Shown: positions 49,644 to 59,026 of the stretch, piece after piece
Position numbering within the stretch: position 1 is the stretch's first letter
Layout: the number at the start of each line of letters is the position of its first letter
The notes under the pieces: model-generated
Database searches by the model: none
The model's input: only the letters and a program-made list of their open reading frames with translations
Told to the model about the DNA's origin: nothing
From: Leptospira licerasiae serovar Varillal str. VAR 010
Lineage (GTDB): Bacteria > Spirochaetota > Leptospiria > Leptospirales > Leptospiraceae
Direction of reading: 5' to 3'
Length of the DNA: 64,000 nucleotides
Assembly: GCF_000244755.1 (NCBI RefSeq)
Contig: NZ_AHOO02000005.1
Location: 930,001 to 994,000, forward strand
Made by a program: the position numbers and the translations under genes

Positions 49644-50738
49644 ATGAATCATATCGATTTCCAACATCCCTCTTTTAAGGACCAGATCCGGTTTTATACA
49701 TTGGTATTTCTGTCCTTTATGTTCATGAGTGTAGGGTATTATTTGGGGATTTCTTCCTATATACTTGGCTGGTTCGCATTTTGTATCTCCGCATTTTCCG
49801 TAGCGGGCAACGACGCTGTCCAAACCGTTGGTACCTTTATCGAAAGTAAAAAATCGGTACATTGGTTACCGAAACTTGCGGCCTTGGGCGGAATTCTTGC
49901 TTTGGTGTTCGGATATGCTTGGTGGTCTGCAAGCGGAGAAGTTCATTTTCATAGATTGGATAACTTTACTCCTCCGGCTGAATATAATTTTCTACAATTG
50001 ATTGCGCCTATCATTCTAGTTGTGATCACTCGGATGAAATCTCCGATCTCTACCACGTTTTTGATCTTAGGATTATTCGGCGGACAGAATATAGAGAAGA
50101 TGCTGACCAAATCCTTTTTGGGATACATGATCGCATTCATCACTGCGCTGATAGTTTGGGGGATCTTGGTAAAAGTCGATCCGAAAGAATATTACGATGA
50201 TCATATGCCCGATCCAAGAACCGAAAGAAAATGGGCGATCCTTCAATGGTTTTCCACTTTATTTTTATGGGCAGCTTGGCTTGCTCAAGATGCCGCCAAT
50301 ATAGTCGTATATCTTCCTAGACAATTGAATTGGATGGAGCTTGCAGGCGCTGTTTCCATTCTGATCGGCGCTCTTGGTATCATATTGTATACGAACGGCG
50401 GAACTATCCAGGAGATAGTAACGGAGAAGTCCGACATCCAATGGTCCAAGGCAGCCACAATCGTGGACCTGGTATATGCTAGTATTCTAATATTATTCCA
50501 AAAGATAAGCAATATGCCTATGTCCACCACCTGGGTATTCTTAGGTATGCTTGCGGGAAGAGAGATTGTGTTAAATTTCCTTACCTACAGGGACGCTCCT
50601 TATTTGGAGACATTCCGCAAAGTAGGTAAGGATGTTCTTCTGGCATCTATAGGAATTGCGGTAAGTATTTTTATATTCTTACTTGCTTCTCAGTTTTATC
50701 CCGAAAAGACTTCTTTTATTCCTAAGTTCCTAAAATAA
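49644..50738 (+). CDS. Divergent PiT-family-like transporter
   Basis: 364 residues with about nine membrane helices. Two internal half-repeats carry the PiT signatures in altered form: AGNDAVQT (54-61) and AQDAANIV (about 212-219) in place of GANDxxN, plus PISTTF (about 133) and PMSTTW (about 292). PiT proteins move inorganic phosphate or sulfate with H+ or Na+. The changed signature and the short length suggest a distinct subfamily. No phosphate regulon gene is adjacent. Confidence 0.75.
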   Translation: MNHIDFQHPSFKDQIRFYTLVFLSFMFMSVGYYLGISSYILGWFAFCISAFSVAGNDAVQTVGTFIESKKSVHWLPKLAALGGILALVFGYAWWSASGEVHFHRLDNFTPPAEYNFLQLIAPIILVVITRMKSPISTTFLILGLFGGQNIEKMLTKSFLGYMIAFITALIVWGILVKVDPKEYYDDHMPDPRTERKWAILQWFSTLFLWAAWLAQDAANIVVYLPRQLNWMELAGAVSILIGALGIILYTNGGTIQEIVTEKSDIQWSKAATIVDLVYASILILFQKISNMPMSTTWVFLGMLAGREIVLNFLTYRDAPYLETFRKVGKDVLLASIGIAVSIFIFLLASQFYPEKTSFIPKFLK

Positions 50739-50760
50739 ACGTCGGATTGTTTAGGTTGTT

Positions 50761-52503
50761 TTAAACCGCATTTTCTATTCTATAGATACATGCTTTCGAA
50801 ATCGCAGTACTGTCGATTACGTATGCTTTACAATCCGTGGCCCAACGATCGAACTGATCGGTTTGTTTCAGTTTTATCAAAGCTTTCTCATATAACATGC
50901 TGCATAGATATCTCGAAGTAATGATCATTAGATTTTCCGCGACCCTTTCTTTTACATGATCTTCTGCGATTGACCTAAATTTTACTATTGCATCTTCGAA
51001 AATTTCGGATTGTTCATTCAGGAATTTAGAAGGGGATTTTATTTCCGCTTTAATCGATTCCAGATATTTTTTGAAGTTTCCTTCCCCCGTCATTCCCGCC
51101 ACGATTGCGCCGACTGCAATTCTAACATGGATCTGACTTGTTCCTTCGTAGATCGTATTGATCCTAGAATCCCTAAATATCCTAGCCACATCGTAATCTT
51201 CGGTATAACCTGCTCCGCCGTGAATTTGGATCGCAAGGCCCGCACATTTATGTCCTTCTTCCGAGCAATAGTATTTAGAGATGGGAGTTAGCACTGAGGC
51301 GAGGTTTCCCCATTTTTTTACTCTTTCGTCTTTGCGGATCTCTCTGTCTTCCTTATTCGCTTTTTCCAAACGGATCTGGTGGTGTTGGTACATATCCACA
51401 ACACGTGCGGTTTCAAATGTGAGAAGTCTGGATGCGTTTACTTCCCTTTTGATTTTATTGAGCATTTCGGCAACGGCTGGGATCTCTGCGATCGGTTTTC
51501 CGAATTGGTGCCTTTCTTCCGCGTATTTTCGAGATTCATAATATGCTCCTGCTCCACTACCTGGTCCGCATGCGGCACTTCCGAGTCTCATAAAGTTTGT
51601 CATACCGGTAGTATATCTAGTGAGGCCTAGTCCTTCTTGGCCTAAGAGTTCACCATAACTGTTTTCATATACGATTTCGCAGGTAGGAGATGCGTGGATT
51701 CCCATTTTTGTTTCAATCCCTGCTACAGCTACATCCTCACTTTTAACTAAGAATACGGATAGTCCTCGAGCTCCTGCATTCCCTGTTCGAGCAAGAGTTA
51801 ATAGGCTAGATGGGTAGGGACCGAGTCCACAACCTTGGGATATGAAACGTTTCGTTCCGTTTAGACGATAGCTTCCGTCTTCCATTTTTACGGCGGTCGT
51901 CCTGACGTTGTTTAGGTCGGATCCGAAATCCGGTTCAGTAAGAGACATTGCAAAAAGAGTTTCGCCGGTTGCCGCTTTCGCCGCAAAATTTTCTATTTGC
52001 TCTTCTGTTCCGTATCTGGAAACGATTTGTGCTAGATTGAGAAGAGCGACTGTCATACAAAAAGAAACGTCCGCTCTCGCCATGATCATTCCGTAAAATG
52101 CGCTCATGGTTCCCGGTAGCCCAAGCCCTCCCGCTTCTCTGGAAATGGAAAATGGCATTAGTCCTGTGTCCCGGAACTTTTCGTATATCGATGTTGTTTC
52201 TTCGGGGAAGATCACTTTTCCATTTTCATAGCGCAAATGTTTCCTATCCATGAGGCTAGAAAGTTGAGAAACATCCTTTCCGAAAAATTCGCCTAAGGAT
52301 TCAAGACTCGATCTGTATAATTCTACCGCTTCTTGGACGTTAGAAGGAGCCATTTCGTATCTTGGGTTATTCGTCTTCTTATAAAGTTCGTGTTCGAAAA
52401 ATTCTTCGCCTTCTGTAGAAGTTACAATCGAATTCCAATCGATTAAATGTTCGAAAATTAGTTTTAAATCTTCGTCGTCCGTAAAATAATTATTAGCAAT
52501 CAT
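50761..52503 (-). CDS. Acyl-CoA dehydrogenase, long (FadE-like) type
   Basis: 580 residues, longer than the 380-400 of the classic group. It has an N-terminal extension, LTEPDFGSDLNNVRTTAV at the flavin, GGAGYTEDYDVARIFRDSRI and a catalytic IYEGTSQIH (Glu present), then about 100 residues of C-terminal helical domain. This plan matches medium/long-chain enzymes of the AcdA/FadE5 type. It lies 14 bp after fadH and is presumably controlled with it by the TetR regulator. Electrons would go to EtfAB. Confidence 0.92.
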   Translation of the reverse strand: MIANNYFTDDEDLKLIFEHLIDWNSIVTSTEGEEFFEHELYKKTNNPRYEMAPSNVQEAVELYRSSLESLGEFFGKDVSQLSSLMDRKHLRYENGKVIFPEETTSIYEKFRDTGLMPFSISREAGGLGLPGTMSAFYGMIMARADVSFCMTVALLNLAQIVSRYGTEEQIENFAAKAATGETLFAMSLTEPDFGSDLNNVRTTAVKMEDGSYRLNGTKRFISQGCGLGPYPSSLLTLARTGNAGARGLSVFLVKSEDVAVAGIETKMGIHASPTCEIVYENSYGELLGQEGLGLTRYTTGMTNFMRLGSAACGPGSGAGAYYESRKYAEERHQFGKPIAEIPAVAEMLNKIKREVNASRLLTFETARVVDMYQHHQIRLEKANKEDREIRKDERVKKWGNLASVLTPISKYYCSEEGHKCAGLAIQIHGGAGYTEDYDVARIFRDSRINTIYEGTSQIHVRIAVGAIVAGMTGEGNFKKYLESIKAEIKSPSKFLNEQSEIFEDAIVKFRSIAEDHVKERVAENLMIITSRYLCSMLYEKALIKLKQTDQFDRWATDCKAYVIDSTAISKACIYRIENAV

Positions 52504-52517
52504 ATTCCCTTCTTCAT

Positions 52518-54542
52518 CTATACTGTCGCTGCGACTTTGTTTTCTTTTCCAATACTATAGGCCGCATTCAATCCTTCCAGAAACGCTCTCTCTGCATCGA
52601 TCCCCTTAGAATCCTTTGCTCCACCAATAACGAATATTTGTTTTTGCGGGTATAAAGATTTGTACGTTTCATAGAGAGAACTTTCTTTTTCCTGTCCCAC
52701 ACAAAGGATCAGTGAATCGCATGGATAAAGAACCTCTTCTCCATTTTTCATAGTTATCTTTAGGCCGTCTTTCGTGATTTCCTTATAGTTGAGTCCCTGA
52801 AAGAATTCTACTCCGGACGCTTCTAATTCTTGTTTAAGAGCCCAAAAAGTAGTAGGTCCCAAACCGGCGCCATGTTTCCCGCTTCTTCTAAAAATCGCAA
52901 CATCTCTTTCCGATTTGTGGGGCTGGATAACCGTATTCGTATACGAATCGATATTATATTTTTTTGAATAAGATTCTAGATCAGGATCGTTTTCTTCGGT
53001 GAGCTTATGAGCTACATCGACACCGATCCCTCCTCCTCCGATCACGGCCACTTTTTTTCCCGGTTTGAATTTCCCGGTCAAATATTCCGTATAATTTCCA
53101 ACCGGAAGAGTATTTATGCCAGGTAGGGTAAATTCTCTCGGCTTAACACCGGTTGCAAATATGATCGAATCCGGATCCAATTCTTCCAGCAACTTTAGGT
53201 CGCAATTTGTATTTAAACGGATATCCACTCCGAGCGCCGGAAGTTCATTCTTGAAATAACGGATAGTCTCTTTGAATTCCGATTTGCCTGGGATATTCGA
53301 TGCAAGAAGGAACTGTCCTCCTAGCTGATCGGCTTTTTCGAGCAATATAACTTTATGACCTAGAGAAGCGCTCGCTCTTGCAGCTTCCAGTCCTCCTGGG
53401 CCGGAGCCGATCACCACAACTTTTTGAGATTTCACAGCGGGATCTATCTTATATTCCAATTCATTTACTGCTTGAGGATTTACTAGACAGGAAACCGACT
53501 TATCCACAAAAGCGTGGTCCAAACAGGATTGGTTGCATGCGATACATGTATTGATCCGGTTTGACATACCTGACTGGATCTTTTTTACGATAAACGGGTC
53601 CGCGAGAAACGGCCTCGCCATAGAAATTATATCTGCCTGATTCTTATCAAAAATTCTTTGCGCAGTGATCGGATCATTTACTCGATTCGAGGCAATAATA
53701 GGAATACCAGGGGTCTTTTCTTTGATCCGTCCAGCAATGTTTGCCCAAGCTCCTCTCGGAACTAATTGGCTTATAGTAGGTATCCTGGACTCATGCCATC
53801 CAATCCCGATATTCAATGCAGATACACCTTCTTGCTTTAAAGTTTGAGCAAGATCGCATACTTCTTCGAAAGTTGGATTTCCTGGGATCAGATCGATTCC
53901 GGACATTCTGAAAATTATCGGGAAACCTTCCGGTAGGTTTTTTACGACTGCCCTTAAAACTTCGACAGCCATATTCATTCTTCTTTTTGGATCTCCCCCA
54001 AAATGGTCGTCACGATGATTTGTCACAGGAGAGAAGAATTGGTTAATGAGATATCCTTCGCTTCCCATAATTTCCACCGCTCCAAATCCCGTTTCTCTTG
54101 CGAGTTTCGCAGCGATCCCGAAATCTTCTGCAGTTTTCCAACATTCTTCTTCTGTGAGAGCTCTAGGAATATATCTATTGATCGGAGCGCGGATGGCAGA
54201 AGGGCCCACACAATTCCTATCAAACGCATAACGTCCCGCGTGGAAAAGTTGAGCGCACATAATCCCTTTTCCGTTTAGAAGGTCGTTCATCTTACTAAGT
54301 TCGGATGCATGCTCTTCATTTTGTATATTAAAGAAGTGCTTCGATCCTCTTGCTTCCTCGTTCACGCCGATCCCACCGGTTACTATAAGGCCGACGCCTC
54401 CTTCAAAACGTTTTCCGTAGAATGCTGCCATTCTTTCTGCGGTTCCAGTTTTTCCCTCTAATCCAAGGTGCATGGATCCCATTACAAATCGGTTTGGAAG
54501 GGTAAAACTTCCTATATTTATAGGTAGAAAGGCTTTTTCCAT
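52518..54542 (-). CDS. fadH: 2,4-dienoyl-CoA reductase (NADPH), FadH type
   Basis: 674 residues, close to the E. coli FadH length. The domains are an FMN barrel (about 1-335: RFVMGSMHLGLEG, QLFHAGRYAF, EIMGSEGYLINQFFSP), a 4Fe-4S cluster (CIACNQSC, then 11 residues and Cys), and an FAD/NADP pair (VVIGSGPGGLEAARA; VAVIGGGGIGVDVAH). It reduces 2,4-dienoyl-CoA during breakdown of unsaturated fatty acids. It leads a two-gene operon with the long acyl-CoA dehydrogenase, and its promoter region contains two palindromic operators. Confidence 0.95.
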   Translation of the reverse strand: MEKAFLPINIGSFTLPNRFVMGSMHLGLEGKTGTAERMAAFYGKRFEGGVGLIVTGGIGVNEEARGSKHFFNIQNEEHASELSKMNDLLNGKGIMCAQLFHAGRYAFDRNCVGPSAIRAPINRYIPRALTEEECWKTAEDFGIAAKLARETGFGAVEIMGSEGYLINQFFSPVTNHRDDHFGGDPKRRMNMAVEVLRAVVKNLPEGFPIIFRMSGIDLIPGNPTFEEVCDLAQTLKQEGVSALNIGIGWHESRIPTISQLVPRGAWANIAGRIKEKTPGIPIIASNRVNDPITAQRIFDKNQADIISMARPFLADPFIVKKIQSGMSNRINTCIACNQSCLDHAFVDKSVSCLVNPQAVNELEYKIDPAVKSQKVVVIGSGPGGLEAARASASLGHKVILLEKADQLGGQFLLASNIPGKSEFKETIRYFKNELPALGVDIRLNTNCDLKLLEELDPDSIIFATGVKPREFTLPGINTLPVGNYTEYLTGKFKPGKKVAVIGGGGIGVDVAHKLTEENDPDLESYSKKYNIDSYTNTVIQPHKSERDVAIFRRSGKHGAGLGPTTFWALKQELEASGVEFFQGLNYKEITKDGLKITMKNGEEVLYPCDSLILCVGQEKESSLYETYKSLYPQKQIFVIGGAKDSKGIDAERAFLEGLNAAYSIGKENKVAATV

Positions 54543-54581
54543 AATACGACTCTCCGCTGAATTCCGTTTAGGGGCTATTAT

Positions 54582-54594
54582 TTACCATTGGTAA
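54582..54594. promoter_or_regulatory. Operator-like palindrome 1 (TetR)
   Basis: TTACCATTGGTAA is a perfect 13-bp inverted repeat 40 bp upstream of the fadH start (54542). Its partner site 42 bp to the right has the same half-sites TTACCA and TGGTAA. It is probably bound by the divergent TetR product. Confidence 0.75.
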
Positions 54595-54623
54595 TATAAA
54601 TGATATGGAATTCAAGAGATAAA

Positions 54624-54636
54624 TTACCAATGGTAA
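54624..54636. promoter_or_regulatory. Operator-like palindrome 2 (TetR)
   Basis: TTACCAATGGTAA, 25 bp before the TetR ATG. The centre-to-centre distance to site 1 is 42 bp, about four helical turns, so two dimers could sit on the same face. The flanks of the two sites are inverted copies (ATTTACC versus GGTAAAT). Confidence 0.75.
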
Positions 54637-54660
54637 ATATGTTCTTGCAAAGAAAGGAAA

Positions 54661-55335
54661 ATGTCAAAAATCGTTAGTATGCCCGTAAATAAGAAACGCC
54701 GCCAACTACATGGGCCAGGAAGGCCGTTTAAAAAGGATAAGATCACTGTAAGGGAAGATCTTATATCCGCGGGTACCGAGCTATTAAAGACGACCCCTCT
54801 TGAAGAGATTTCTTTGAGAAAAGTTGCTGCGCTTGCAGGCGTGAGTCATGCCGCATCTTATCACCACTTCGAAAACAAAAACGCTCTACTTGCTGCGATC
54901 TCGGAGAGGGGATTTCAGAAATATTTTTCAGAGTATCAAATGGAACTCGAAAAGACAGAAAACGATTTTTTGGGACGTTTCCGTGCTCTTGGCTGGACCT
55001 ATATTCAGTTTATTTTAAATAACCAGCAATTTGCAAGGATCATGTTCGGTGGGATCGATATAAATTTACATCCGACATTGTCTGCAGTTTCCAGAAGAAC
55101 TTATCGGCAATTGCATGAAATTATTCGCATGGGCCAAAGGTTAGGCGCGATCAAGTCCGGACAAACACGTGAAAAGACTGTAGCATCCTGGTCTATGATC
55201 CACGGGATTGCTATGCTTTTTTTGGAAGGAAGGATAAAACCTCAAAAGAACAAAGAGGATATGAAAAAATTTATCCTGTCCGTGATAGAGTGTGCATACA
55301 CTGGAATGACATTGCCGCCTCCCGCAACAAAATAG
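54661..55335 (+). CDS. TetR-family regulator of fatty-acid genes
   Basis: 224 residues. A basic N-terminus (RPFKKDK) precedes the HTH (about 38-82; ISLRKVAALAGVSHAASYHHF, with the recognition helix at the HAASYHHF end). The remainder is a helical ligand pocket and dimer domain. It diverges from fadH/acyl-CoA dehydrogenase with a 118-bp gap containing two identical palindromes. It likely represses both directions and is released by acyl-CoA, like FadR- or PsrA-type TetR proteins. The ligand is inferred from the neighbours. Confidence 0.9.
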   Translation: MSKIVSMPVNKKRRQLHGPGRPFKKDKITVREDLISAGTELLKTTPLEEISLRKVAALAGVSHAASYHHFENKNALLAAISERGFQKYFSEYQMELEKTENDFLGRFRALGWTYIQFILNNQQFARIMFGGIDINLHPTLSAVSRRTYRQLHEIIRMGQRLGAIKSGQTREKTVASWSMIHGIAMLFLEGRIKPQKNKEDMKKFILSVIECAYTGMTLPPPATK

Positions 55336-55363
55336 GGACGCGGCTCTGTTTTTCAATACGATC

Positions 55364-55384
55364 CGGATCTAATTGGTCCGTTTA
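55364..55384 (+). terminator. Weak hairpin between converging genes
   Basis: CGGATC and GGTCCG pair (one G-U) around a 5-nt loop, followed by three T. It lies 29 bp after the TetR stop and abuts the monooxygenase stop. Confidence 0.3.
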
Positions 55385-56869
55385 TTAAGCGGAGAGAATT
55401 TCATAATCGGATAGATCGATCTTTTTAGTCCGATAAGCATATTCGTAAGTATGACCCGGCCAGTTATTGGTATTTTTACCCGAAGCATTTATATACCAGT
55501 TTGTACATCCAGTGTCCCAAACGAATTTATCGAATTTTTTATTTAAAGATGCGTTGTATTTTTGCATACTAGGGACCTTAGGAATTAAGGCCTGGATTCC
55601 TCTTTTATTCATTTCATTTAAAGCTGAAATGATATAACGCACCTGAGCTTCGATCATGTATACGATGGAATTATGAGCTAGATTTGTGTTCGGTCCGTAT
55701 AAAATATAAAAATTCGGAAAACCTGCAACAGTCACGCCTAGGTAGGCTTCCGCTCCGTTCTTCCAAACTTCATTCAGATCCTGGTTTTTAGCCCCTTTAA
55801 CTTTCATCGGAGAAAGGAATTCAGTAGCTTTAAATCCGGTCCCAAAAACGATCGCATCGAATTTTTTAAGACCCTCTTTGGTTACGATCCCTTCCGCATT
55901 TACTTCTTGAATGGGTTCGGAAAGAACTTTTGTATTCGGTTTTGCTAATGCTTCGTAATAATCATTCGAGAGAAGTATACGTTTACATCCTGCGGGATAA
56001 TTTGGAGTTAATATCTTGCGAAGTTCCGGATCTTTGATGGCCTTTTTCATGTGAGAAAGGCTCATCCATTTTACTATCTTATTCGCATGATTATTCTTTT
56101 GGAATGCGATCATTCTGATCTCGTTCCAAATATAGATCTGAAATCTATGTAGTAGTCTATATCCCGGAAGATATTTGAATAGGAACTTTTCAAAACCGAA
56201 GTATTTACGATCCGGCTTAGAAACTACCCAAGGTGCAGTTCTTTGGAAAACTGTCACTTCCGCTCCTTGATTTACGATTTGAGGAATGAACTGAATGGCG
56301 CTAGCTCCTGTGCCGATCGCCGCTACCTTCTTCCCTGAAAAATTATAAGAAGGATCCCAATTTGCAGAGTGAAAGATCCTACCTTTAAAACTTTCCAAAC
56401 CTTTGATAGAAGGAAGAGCAGGACGATTCAATTGTCCTACGGCGGAAATAAAAACGTCATGCTCTAACGTTTCATTTTTAGAAGTTTTGATCTTCCAAAC
56501 CCTTGAGGAATCATCCCAATCCGCCGATCTTACTTCGGTCTCGAAACGAATATGAGGAAGTATCCCGTACTTTTCCGCACAATGTTCTAAGTAGGAGAGT
56601 ATCTCAGGCTGAGCGGAATATTTTCTCGGCCAGTTCGGATTAGGTTCGAAAGAAAATGAATAAAGATGAGAAGGAACATCGCACGCGGCCCCTGGATACG
56701 TATTCTCTCTCCAAGTTCCTCCTACAGAATTTGATTTTTCGTAAATTACGAAATTATGGAATCCATTCTTCTTAAGTTGAATTGCTGCACATAATCCGCC
56801 GAAACCTGTACCTACAATCGCGATAGAGATCGATTTTTCCTTTTTGTTTTGTGACTGCATGTTCTCCAA
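55385..56869 (-). CDS. Baeyer-Villiger-type flavin monooxygenase
   Basis: 494 residues. The FAD loop is IVGTGFGGLCAAI (18-30). The BVMO fingerprint FxGxxxHxxxW(P/D) is met exactly at 161-172 (F161, G163, H167, W171, D172), and the NADPH loop IGTGASAIQF is at 185-194. It is therefore a type I Baeyer-Villiger monooxygenase rather than a plain N/S-oxygenating FMO. It would insert oxygen next to ketones using NADPH and O2. A 16-bp perfect palindrome 19 bp upstream of the start is a probable operator. It converges on the TetR gene. Confidence 0.92.
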   Translation of the reverse strand: MENMQSQNKKEKSISIAIVGTGFGGLCAAIQLKKNGFHNFVIYEKSNSVGGTWRENTYPGAACDVPSHLYSFSFEPNPNWPRKYSAQPEILSYLEHCAEKYGILPHIRFETEVRSADWDDSSRVWKIKTSKNETLEHDVFISAVGQLNRPALPSIKGLESFKGRIFHSANWDPSYNFSGKKVAAIGTGASAIQFIPQIVNQGAEVTVFQRTAPWVVSKPDRKYFGFEKFLFKYLPGYRLLHRFQIYIWNEIRMIAFQKNNHANKIVKWMSLSHMKKAIKDPELRKILTPNYPAGCKRILLSNDYYEALAKPNTKVLSEPIQEVNAEGIVTKEGLKKFDAIVFGTGFKATEFLSPMKVKGAKNQDLNEVWKNGAEAYLGVTVAGFPNFYILYGPNTNLAHNSIVYMIEAQVRYIISALNEMNKRGIQALIPKVPSMQKYNASLNKKFDKFVWDTGCTNWYINASGKNTNNWPGHTYEYAYRTKKIDLSDYEILSA

Positions 56870-56888
56870 ACTCCGACTAACTTTCTAA

Positions 56889-56904
56889 GTGAACATATGT
56901 TCAC
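56889..56904. promoter_or_regulatory. 16-bp perfect palindrome, probable operator
   Basis: GTGAACATATGTTCAC is a complete inverted repeat 19 bp upstream of the monooxygenase ATG. It differs from the TTACCA..TGGTAA sites of the neighbouring TetR, so another regulator is expected to bind it. Confidence 0.6.
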
Positions 56905-57019
56905 AGAATTTGATTTTTTAAGTTTCGACTTAAGCGCATCATTGAAAGGAAAATCTTTCTAGCAAGTCGATTTTTAGGATTAAGATTTTGTCGAACCTTG
57001 TTAAATATCAATCTAACGT

Positions 57020-59026
57020 TTAAATTCGGGGAGAAGGAATGAAGATCCGGATTAACGCTTCTTTAGGACTAGGAAATTCCAATGTTAAAGAACCGTGGAA
57101 AATTCTCAATAACGCACTATGTATTTTTAGTCCTTGTCCGGAAGAACGGACTGATATAGGATCTTTTCCTATTTCATTTTTAATCTGGATGGATAAACCG
57201 TTTTCGTATTGAATACGAATGACGACGCCTGACCTTAAGTCTCCAGAATATTTTACCGCGTTGCGTAAGGATTCTCTGAATGCATAATACAGAACTTCCT
57301 GTACTTCTGGGAGATAGTTTTCCACTTCGGAATTTGTTTTTGGATCTATTTCCCAAATTATCCTGAGATCTTTCGCTTCCGTATCCTGCAGCTTTTGGAT
57401 CATCGGAATAAGACCCAATCTGGAAATTTCCAAACCCGTATCCGACATTTCTCTCAATAGAGACGATATTCTTTTATGAAGTTCCGTTAGGGAATTCGCA
57501 TATTGGGAGTTGAAGTTTCCGGATTTATCGTTTGAGATCTCCAAAATAAGAGAATGGATTTCCGGAAGTATTTCATCGTGAAGGATTTGTCTAGTCTTTT
57601 GATCGGAAAGTCTCTGTTCTTGGATTTTCTTTCTCTGTAGTTCTTCTAAAATATTTCCTGTCTCTTCTAAAAATATAGAATGAACCAGCCAGGTGCCTGT
57701 AATCCTTGCGATCTCTATTTCCTCTTCCGCGAATAATCCACCGTTTCCTTTTTGGCCCAGGATCAAATAAGCGTCGCCTGAAAGAGCGCTTTCTATTTTT
57801 ATTCGGATCACGAAATCCGAGAATAGGTTTTTATCTAAGTATTGAATGTTCGGGTTTTCCTGATTCTGTGTTACTTTAGAAAAATCAAATATTTGTGCAG
57901 GCTCATCCTCCGGATAATAAATATTTGTATCGGAGATGTATGGGATTTTGCCTTGGAATATTAGAGCCGCCTTAGTTGTTTCCAATACATCTTTGCATAA
58001 ATATCCGAAGGAAATTTTGACCGAACCGGAGGATAAGATCTTTTTTAAAACTTTGTTTTGGTCGGAACTGACTCTTTTGTTTTTTCCAACCGTAAAAAAT
58101 CTGGAAATGAAGAAGGAATATGAGAATACTATAAATATTTCCGCTCTAGGATATCCAAGTTTTGCGAAAATAAAATATAGGGTAGAAAGTGTTAGGGCGG
58201 TATATACAGAATTTTTCCATTCTTGTTTTAAACTGATCTTAGGTAATATCCTGCCTGTGAGTATTTCGTAAGATGTTAATGCCCAACCTAAAACTAAAAT
58301 AGATACACAAATCAAACCTTGAATACAAAGTACGAATGTATAAAAGTATTTCGGTTCTTTTTCCGCTTTTAAGATCGGATTTTCTAAGATCCCAAATTCG
58401 TCTCCTACGAATAGAATGGAAACTAGAAGGACTACACCGAATAGAGAAAACCCTATGAGTTTTAAGAAAGGAACCGCTTTTTGCCTTCCCAATTCGGAAA
58501 GACTGTTGTCCGAAATTTTGAATTGAAATAGGCAAAGTAAGGAAAGGAAAACGCATGTAAAAATATAGATCAGATATGCGAACTTAAACGAGAATGATAC
58601 AAATTTCCAATATTCAAATATGCTGATATTCCAGTTTTTTCCCGGATTGTAGACAAGTAAAATGGAGATCGCAATTAATTGGCAGAAGGATAAAAGATAG
58701 AATAAGAAGAAAAAGATCCCTTTCTTTTTTAAAAATCCGAAAAACCAAACGATTACGACGAACCATCCGAATGGGATGAGTATTAATAAGATCAGCCCCG
58801 GAAAAAAGTATAAGATAGGATAAGAAGATACTACCAAAAATCCGTTTTGGCCGAGGATTGCGGAAAATGAGAAAAGTAAGGAAGATACGATTAAGGTAAA
58901 AATACTAAAATACGCTGCTGCGTTCTTCTTTTCCAGATTCGTTCCGGTTGTCGATCCTAACCAAAATAAATTTGTGGAAAGAAAGATAAAGACGGAACAG
59001 ATTAATATTTCAAGATCTTTCGTCAA
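57020..59026 (-). CDS. Membrane sensor histidine kinase
   Basis: 668 residues. Nine or so hydrophobic helices fill residues 1-310. A GAF-like cytoplasmic region (about 330-460) follows, then a dimerisation helix with the phosphoacceptor in TRQILHDEILPEIH (His about 483), an N-box RNAVKYSG near 587 and a G-box SSGQGLKI near 625. The His/N-box spacing fits the NarL-associated (HisKA_3-type) group. Its start lies inside the last 17 bases of the regulator gene. Many transmembrane helices suggest sensing a membrane or lipid cue. Confidence 0.85.
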   Translation of the reverse strand: MTKDLEILICSVFIFLSTNLFWLGSTTGTNLEKKNAAAYFSIFTLIVSSLLFSFSAILGQNGFLVVSSYPILYFFPGLILLILIPFGWFVVIVWFFGFLKKKGIFFFLFYLLSFCQLIAISILLVYNPGKNWNISIFEYWKFVSFSFKFAYLIYIFTCVFLSLLCLFQFKISDNSLSELGRQKAVPFLKLIGFSLFGVVLLVSILFVGDEFGILENPILKAEKEPKYFYTFVLCIQGLICVSILVLGWALTSYEILTGRILPKISLKQEWKNSVYTALTLSTLYFIFAKLGYPRAEIFIVFSYSFFISRFFTVGKNKRVSSDQNKVLKKILSSGSVKISFGYLCKDVLETTKAALIFQGKIPYISDTNIYYPEDEPAQIFDFSKVTQNQENPNIQYLDKNLFSDFVIRIKIESALSGDAYLILGQKGNGGLFAEEEIEIARITGTWLVHSIFLEETGNILEELQRKKIQEQRLSDQKTRQILHDEILPEIHSLILEISNDKSGNFNSQYANSLTELHKRISSLLREMSDTGLEISRLGLIPMIQKLQDTEAKDLRIIWEIDPKTNSEVENYLPEVQEVLYYAFRESLRNAVKYSGDLRSGVVIRIQYENGLSIQIKNEIGKDPISVRSSGQGLKIHSALLRIFHGSLTLEFPSPKEALIRIFIPSPRI

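Noticed and set aside
54023..54229. Frames inside fadH on either strand
   Set aside because: They are shadows of a complete FadH reading frame, with no conserved motifs.
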